Of a DNA stretch of 64,000 nucleotides, positions 57,796 through 64,000 are shown piece by piece. This stretch comes from Malania oleifera (lineage: Eukaryota > Streptophyta > Magnoliopsida > Santalales > Ximeniaceae). The translations under genes and the position numbers were made by a program. The stretch lies in contig NC_080422.1 of assembly GCF_029873635.1 (NCBI RefSeq), forward strand, positions 10,013,764 through 10,077,763, read 5' to 3'. Every line of letters begins with the position of its first letter. The first letter of the stretch is position 1. Under the pieces are notes generated by a model, which saw only the letters and a list, made by a program, of their open reading frames with translations, did not search any database and was not told the DNA's origin.

Positions 57796-59729
57796 TGTCA
57801 CGCCCCGAACCCGAAAATGGGACATAGGGGTGAGAATGTAACCTAACTTGTCCCTGTATTTAACAAAACATCCAAAGATACAGTACAAAAGATGAGGGTC
57901 TGACCCCGTGGGGTTCCTAGGCACCCTATACACATCCAAACACGACAGAATATACGCAACGGAAAAAGGTCATTCTATACATACATGGTACCATACCAGA
58001 GTCTATACAAGAGCGGAAACAAGGCTCTATCATACAACCGGGTGCCCAACATATCTCAAAATGGCAATCCACAAAACACAAGTCCTAGCACTTACCCAAG
58101 TGCTACCCGCAGTACACCGGCCACTACGCTCCCAACACAAGGACGCTAGTTCCGGTTACTCGAAGGACCTAAAAAATATGTATGTACAGTAGGGGTGAAA
58201 GACCTCTTAGTAAATATCTGTGTGTGGCATTTGAGTGTTATCATGATACAACATACACGCAGTTAAATGCAGTTCCAGTACTAATTTCACAACAGTGCAT
58301 ACACGCACACGCACACACACACATAATCAAGCAATCCTGGTGTTGTCACACCCTTCGGTCCGAAGCCGGCTCGCAACATACGGTGTTGGCCCGTAGCCAA
58401 CCTACGAACACAGCGCCACTGGCACATGGCTAGTCCCGGACTCCCATGGCATCGTACCGGCGCTAAACTGGTGGATCCACACCCTTCGGTGATCTGCCGG
58501 TAAGGCTCATGCCCTCGGATATAGAGTCGGACACTCTTGCCACACATGGTCAGCGATTTCATACGCCCTCGGATATAGAACCGGACACTCTCAGTACCTG
58601 GAACAAATTTGGAACCATGTTCCTACTCACATTTTAACCAATCACACACACATGCATGCTCATATAACCAAACAAACCACACCCATTTGGTAATCTAAAA
58701 TCATGGTTTTCCAAACACATACAGTTTAAACAAGTCAATGCACGATCATCCCTATAACACGGTATAAATCAACATATACATTCGGTTTTCAACAAAATTA
58801 GGGATGTAGCCCGTCGCCCCCTATTCCTCAAAACTGTAATCATAAAAAACTCATAGTTTTTCCCGTTAGATCCCCCCAAATGAGTAGCCAAAACACACAC
58901 AGAACCATGAACCACAGTTCTACCGAATCTGATTTCAAAAATAACTGATATAAATACAATTCACCTTACCCTTCCCCCAAATGACAAATCCCGAACTCTA
59001 AGGCCCCTAAACAGCGAACCGAGTTCCAAAACCTACAAATCTCAATACATAAGATACTCACAAAACTGTTCTCTATAAAACTACCATATCAGAATTGAAA
59101 ATCGGGCCTTATCTTGATTTTACACCAAAACCCGAAAATGGTCGAACCAAAAATCCGATCCATAAAACTTGTAGAGAATTCTTCCACAATCCTCATGGTA
59201 ACTTTGGATTAACGATTCTCGCAACAAACGGTGAAGAAATCTAGAGAGATAGAAAGTAGGAAGAGTTTATAGAGAGATAGAGAGAGAAAATGAGATTTCT
59301 TAGTAGAGAAGTAATGAAAATGGATATTTATAGTACCCTTGACTCAACAGTTCTCGTCGACGAATTGCGTCCTCGTCAACGAGGCCTTATAGTCTTCTCA
59401 TCGACGAGACCATGACCTCATTGACGAGCCTGGGATTTCCAATTTTTCGAAACCCGTCGGCTTCTCCTCGTCAACGAACCCTGAATTTCGTCAACGAGAA
59501 ATGTGAGGCCTTCGTCGATGAACTCTGGCTTCGTCAACGAAGCTTGTTTAATTACCTTTTTACCCCTTTCTTTATTTGTTAAACCCATTTATCACGATTC
59601 AGATTTCATCGATGAGAAATGTGAGGCCTTCGTCGACGAACTCTAGCTTCGTCGATGAAGCCTATTTAATTACCTTTTTACCCCTCTCTTCATTTGGTAA
59701 ACCCACCTATCACGATTCGGGTTCTTACA
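57796..59729 (-). repeat. G3 3' LTR
   Basis: 1934 bp. On the minus strand it runs from TGTAAGAACCCG to GGGGCGTGACA. It holds a direct repeat of about 90 bp near 59500-59700 (GATGAGAAATGTGAGGCC-type text twice), a GA-rich leader (59240-59290), a CA run (58306-58322) and a conserved CACCCTTCGGT-containing segment repeated at 58348 and 58479. Confidence 0.85.
59324..59650 (-). promoter_or_regulatory. G3 LTR core promoter with palindrome array
   Basis: On the minus strand: CTATAAATAT at 59333-59324, preceded by copies of TCGTCGACGA and CpG-decayed forms (59351-59647). Same order as in the plus-strand LTRs. Confidence 0.65.
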
Positions 59730-59742
59730 GTCTCCTTTCCTT
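59730..59742 (-). promoter_or_regulatory. Polypurine tract of G3
   Basis: AAGGAAAGGAGAC on the minus strand, preceded by the family motif CAAGGACGAAATTT. Confidence 0.75.
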
Positions 59743-59982
59743 ACAAAAATTTCGTCCTTGAAATTTGTCATCTCTCATTTACAACCTCATACATACAATC
59801 ATCTCCAAAGAAAAACTTGCGACTACTACACACAGCCCCACCATAACACATACATATATACATACCCTCACTTATGGTGGAGGAATACCATAATTACAAC
59901 ATAAACTTTCTCAGTAGTTCACAACACACACTCCCAACGACTAACCACCTATCCCAACCCAAAGCTGATGACATACACATAC

Positions 59983-61490
59983 TCAAAACAACTGTGGATA
60001 CTTCTGGCATATTTTCGTTTCCAGTTCCCAAGAAGCTTTCTTAACCTTATGGTTTCGCCACAATACCTTGACTAATGGTACTCTTTAGTACGAAACTTCT
60101 TAACTTTACAGTCCAAAACCTAAACAGGTATATCCTCATACGTTAAAGTATCCCCAATTTCCAACTCATCATAACTGATTACATGTGAAGGATCCAACAT
60201 GTAGCTCCTCAACATGGATACGTGAAACACATCATGGACCCTCGAGAGTGCTGGGGGTAGTGCAATCTTGTAAGATACTAGACCCACTCGCTCAAGAATC
60301 TCGAATGGTCCGATATACCTCAGACTCAACTTGCCCTTCTTCCCAAATCTCATCACCCCTTTCATCGGAGTGATCCTAAAAAATACCTTACCCCCCCCCC
60401 CCAAGTCGAATTCTAACTCACGGCAGCGAACATTTGCGTAACTCTTCTGCCGACTCTGAGCTAATTTAATCCTCTCCCGAATCAAACTCACCTTCTCAGA
60501 TGCTTGTTGCACAAGTTCAGGTAATAACACCTGATGTTCACCAACCTCATCCCAATACAAAGGAGATCGATACTTTCGACCATACAAAGCCTCGAATGGT
60601 GTCATCCCGATACTAGCCTAGAAGCTGTTATTATAAGCGAACTCTACTAGTGGCATAAACTGTATCCAACTACCACTGAAGTCTAACACACAAGCTCGCA
60701 ACATATCTTCCAAGATCTGTATTGTCCTCTCCGACTGTCCATCAGTCTAGGGGTTGAACGCTGTACTGAAAGTAAGCTTCGTCCACAACGCTTCCTGCAA
60801 ACTCAACCAAAATCGATAAGTAAACCTCGGATCTTGATCTGAAACAATGAACACCGGTACTGTGTGCATTCTCACAATCTCATGCACATACATATTTGCC
60901 AGCCTACTCAAAGGATAGCTAACCTTCATCGGTATGAAATGGGCAGATTTTGTCAACTTGTCCACAATCACCCAAATAGCATTTTGCCCGTGAAGTGCTG
61001 GTGGCAATCCGATCACAAAATCCATGGAAATATGCTCCCATTTCCACACCGGAATAAGCAAAGGCTACAACGACCCCACCGGCCTCTGATGTTCAACTTT
61101 CACCTGTTGACACGTCAGACACTGCTCCACGAACAGAGCAATCTGCATCTTCATACCAGACCACCATAAGGTCTTGCGCAAGTCACGATACATCTTCGTA
61201 CTACTAGGATGCACCGTATACAAAGAGTGATGCGCTTCTTCCATAATGGTCCTTCTAATATCATCATCGTTCGGAATACACAGCCTGGTCCCAAACCTCA
61301 ACACACCTCCCTCAGAGATGTTGAATTCTATAGCCAGTCCCCGTTGTACCTTTTCCATAACCTCTGTCAACTCTGCATCACTAGCTTGCGCAGCCTTTAT
61401 ACTCTTAAACAAAGTTAGCTGGATCACCAAATTAGCAAGGAAAGCCTGATGATCACCACGCACTAACTCTATACTTGAGCTCTCCAAATC
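59983..61490 (-). pseudogene. G3 integrase and chromodomain-like tail
   Basis: Integrase zinc region HHSLYTVHPSSTKMYRDL and CLTCQQV. The core keeps all three acidic residues: SMDFVIG, VSDQDPRFT and DGQSERT. Stops are at about 61065, 60747, 60617 and 60117. The C-terminal text GPFEILERVGLVSYKIALPP and FHVSMLRSYM is kept. A frameshift near 60070 separates the chromodomain-like tail (WRNHKVKKASWELETKI), which ends at TGA 59983-59985. A cytosine run (60390-60402) encodes an odd glycine stretch, GGGG, where siblings have one or two residues. Confidence 0.87.
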
Positions 61491-62966
61491 CTATCTAATG
61501 TGATGTTGAGCTACAACTGTAGATACATCCATATGTTCTGACTTCTGACTTAGCGCATCAACCACCATATTAGCTTTTCCCAAGTGATAATTGATGGTGC
61601 AATCGTAGTCCTTAATCAACTCAAGCCACCATTTCTGTCTCATATTCAACTCCTTCTGCGTGAAAAAGTACCTGAGGCTTTTATGGTCAGTGAAGATCTC
61701 ACACTGCACACCATATAAATAGTGTCACCAGATCTTCAGTGCATATACAACAGCAGCCAACTCCAAGTCATGCATAGGGTAATTCTTCTCGTATTCTTTC
61801 AGTTGCCGAGAAGCATACGCTACTACCTTACCCTATTGCATAAGTACACATCCCAGACCTTTCAGAGATGCGTCACTATAAATCACAAAACTGCCATCCC
61901 TCGAAGGAATGGTCAAAACCATAGCAGTAACCAGCCGGTGCTTTAACTCCTGAAAGCACTGCTCGCAATCACTAGTCCATTCAAACTGCACTCCCTTCCT
62001 GGTCAATCGAGTCAAAGGCCCAAACAATTTAGAGAAACTTTCCACAAACCGACGATAATAACCCACTAGTCCTAGAAAACTCTGAACCTCCTGCACATTC
62101 TTCGGTCTCACCCAACCGACCACATTTGCGATCTTGCTAGGATCAACTGAGATACCATCACCAATCACCACATGGCCTAAGAATGCCACCCAATCCAACC
62201 ATAATTCACACTTCTTCAATTTAGCATACAACTTCTTCTCCCGCAGAATCTATAATACTAACCTCAAATGGTTATCATACTTTTCTGAACTCCTCGAGTA
62301 TACTAGAATATCGTCAATAAATACCACCACGAACCGATTTAGGTACTCATGGAAAACCCTATTCATCAGATCCATTAATACCGCCGGAGCATTCGTCAAC
62401 CCAAAAGGCATGACTAAAAATTCGTAGTGGCTGTATCTAGTTCGGAAAGTAGTCTTTGTTACATCCTCAAATCTGACCCTCACCTAATGATATCCTGACC
62501 GCAAGTCAGTCTTCGAAAAGACTCACGTCTCCTACAACTAGTCAAAGAGATCATCTATACGAGGTAAAGGATAGCGATTCTTCACAATTACCTTATTAAT
62601 CTTACGATAATCAATGCACATCCACATCGACCCATCCTTCTTCTTCACAAACAATACTGGAGCTCCCCAGGGCGGAACACTAGGTCGAATGAATCCCCTG
62701 TCCAGTAATTCTTGCAACTGCTTCTTCAACTCTTGAAGTTCTGTTGGAGCCATCTGGTACGAAGCTTTAGAGATTGGTGCCTTACTAGGCAGCAACTCTA
62801 TCGCAAACTCCACCTCACAATCCGGAGGTAAACCGGGTAAATCATCTGGAAACACATCCGGGAACTCGCTGACTACCCGAATATCCTTGAGCCTCAACTC
62901 ATCCCGCGAAGGTTCCTTCACACAAGCTAGGTACCCCTGACATCCATCCAAGAGTAGCTTCCTCGC
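61491..62966 (-). pseudogene. G3 reverse transcriptase and RNase H
   Basis: Same frame as integrase. [35 protein letters not shown], stops near 62536, 62530 and 62484, [11 protein letters not shown], and the intact [13 protein letters not shown] (about 62320). RNase [50 protein letters not shown]. Remaining stops at about 62250, 61833 and 61726. Catalytic residues appear present, so the damage is by stop codons. Confidence 0.9.
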
Positions 62967-64000
62967 CTATAGTGCCGATAGAACCTGTGGCATCAAACGC
63001 ACACACGATCCCACCAATTCATACTCCTGCTCCCCAGGAGGTCTAAACACTACCACCTTCCTACGACAGTCGATCACGGTATAACTGGAGAACAACCAAT
63101 CCATCCCTAGAATAACATCGAACCCTGACATGTTGTATACCACAAGATTCTCCGCTAGTAGCTTCCCCTTAATTATCACTGGGCAGTCTTCCAACATCTT
63201 CCTACAGAATGATACACTCCCAGATGGTGTAGTAATAGATAACACCTCGTTCATGATTTGGGTCTCAACCTCACACCATTTAATAAAACTCACAGATACA
63301 AAAGAATGGGTTGCACCCGAATCAAACAAAATAGAAACCTTATTTGAAAACAATAATAAGGTACCTGTCACTACGTTCCCTACATGTTCAGCATCCGTTG
63401 GAGTAAGAGAGTATACTCTGGCCGGAGCTGTATTCACCTGAATAGTTCCCCGAGGTATCTGATTGCTTCCTCGGTTCACACTGGATGCAGGCACATCTCT
63501 CTTCGGTGCATGACAATGGCAAAACTTGTGACCTGATTGGCCACAGTTGTAGCTATTACCCCCAAATGACCAGCACTCACCCTCGTGCCATCTATGGCAT
63601 CTAGTACAACAGCCACTAGTCTGGCTCCCCTGAGAACCCTGGCGCTAAGTATTCTGACGATAACCTGAGCCCTTGTTCCCTTTCTTCCACGATCCCTAAT
63701 GAGAAACAGAAGGTACTGTCCTCTTCTTTGATTCCCGATCCACCTCATCCTCTCGGATACCGATCTCAATCATCGTGGCTTTATCCACCAACACCAAGAA
63801 CTCGCGAATTTGAAGCATACCCACTAGTATGCAAATATCCTTCCTCAAACCCTTCTTGAATCTCCAAGTCTTCTCGTACTCACTCGATATCAAACACGGC
63901 GCAAAGCAAGAAAATTTTATGTACCGAGCCACATACCCCTGCACCATCATACTCCCCTGAGTCAGAGCAGAAAACTCATCTGCCTTAGCATCACGTACAG
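62967..64000 (-). pseudogene. G3 gag C-terminal part and protease
   Basis: The protease reads ILFDSGATHSF (about 63330) with catalytic Asp kept, then FDVILGMDWL. Upstream, the gag end has a first knuckle CTRCHRWHEGEC and a second degraded one (YNCGQSGHKFCHC; the first Cys is missing). TAPARVYSLTPTDAE marks the gag/protease border. Stops are at 63696 and about 63646. gag continues past the window edge. Confidence 0.85.

Larger units (their letters stand above)
57796..64000 (-). mobile_element. G3: Tekay-like Ty3/gypsy element, 3' portion (continues past window)
   Basis: Minus-strand element: 3' LTR 57796-59729, purine tract 59730-59742, polyprotein 59983 to beyond 64000. It interrupts H just after GATTT (57791-57795), one half of the expected duplication. 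The polyprotein is in one frame from 64000 to about 60100 with about a dozen stop codons, and shifts frame once just before the chromodomain-like tail. Confidence 0.9.

Noticed and set aside
58287-58562. Minus-strand 91-codon frame in the G3 LTR
   Set aside because: It lies in LTR text containing a CA run and a repeated segment, with no similarity to a protein I recognise.

Overview
This is plant nuclear DNA, almost certainly from an angiosperm (probably a eudicot) with a large, repeat-rich genome. The evidence is the dense nesting of Ty3/gypsy (Tekay/Del-like chromovirus) and Ty1/copia LTR retrotransposons, tRNA-iMet-type primer sites, a plant-specific LURP-one-related (LOR) gene with one small intron, and a nuclear tRNA-Ala(AGC) gene. 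I cannot name the species.

Layout. Bases 1 to 51252 read as one old Tekay-like element (here D), stretched by layers of later insertions. Its 5' LTR was split by E1, a copia-type solo LTR (left end outside the window to 12931). E1 was in turn hit by a Tekay-like element G1 (1283-12519). Further right the D LTR was hit by element C (13585-31998). The 5' LTR of C carries a reverse solo LTR B1 (13903-15919) and a second Tekay-like element G2 (17649-28442, flanked by AAGGG). The 3' LTR of G2 holds a reverse solo LTR A1 (25868-27969). D's internal region (32470-34126) codes only for a broken gag. Its 3' LTR (34127-51252) is split by a Sirevirus-type copia element F (34414-49683, flanked by CTCAC). 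F carries a solo LTR B2 (41414-45648, TGATG) with another, A2, inside it (43218-45301), and a solo LTR E2 (45881-47956, GAAAG) within its 3' LTR.

Bases 51253 to 54858 are the only non-retroelement stretch. They hold the two-exon LOR gene (52417-53221, 228 aa), a tRNA-Ala gene (54431-54503) and an inverted, decayed tRNA-Ala copy (54714-54786). From 54859 rightward lies a minus-strand copia relic H (54859-57795), into which a minus-strand Tekay-like element G3 has inserted (57796 to beyond 64000). G3 is the best-preserved polyprotein here: one frame carries gag, protease, RT, RNase H and integrase, broken by about a dozen stops, with one frameshift just before the chromodomain.

None of the retroelement polyproteins is intact. 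The most interesting signals are in the LTRs. Separate LTR families share arrays of the palindrome TCGTCGACGA directly upstream of a TATAAATAG box, often with a TGACGTGG (bZIP-type) site between. Six LTRs hold a GT...AG interval of exactly 98 bp downstream of the TATA box, in the manner of an LTR intron. Each LTR family has its own minisatellite in the same slot. Elements C and D are non-autonomous derivatives (no coding, and gag only). All coordinates come from reading by eye; boundaries backed by target site duplications should be exact or nearly so, other boundaries approximate.
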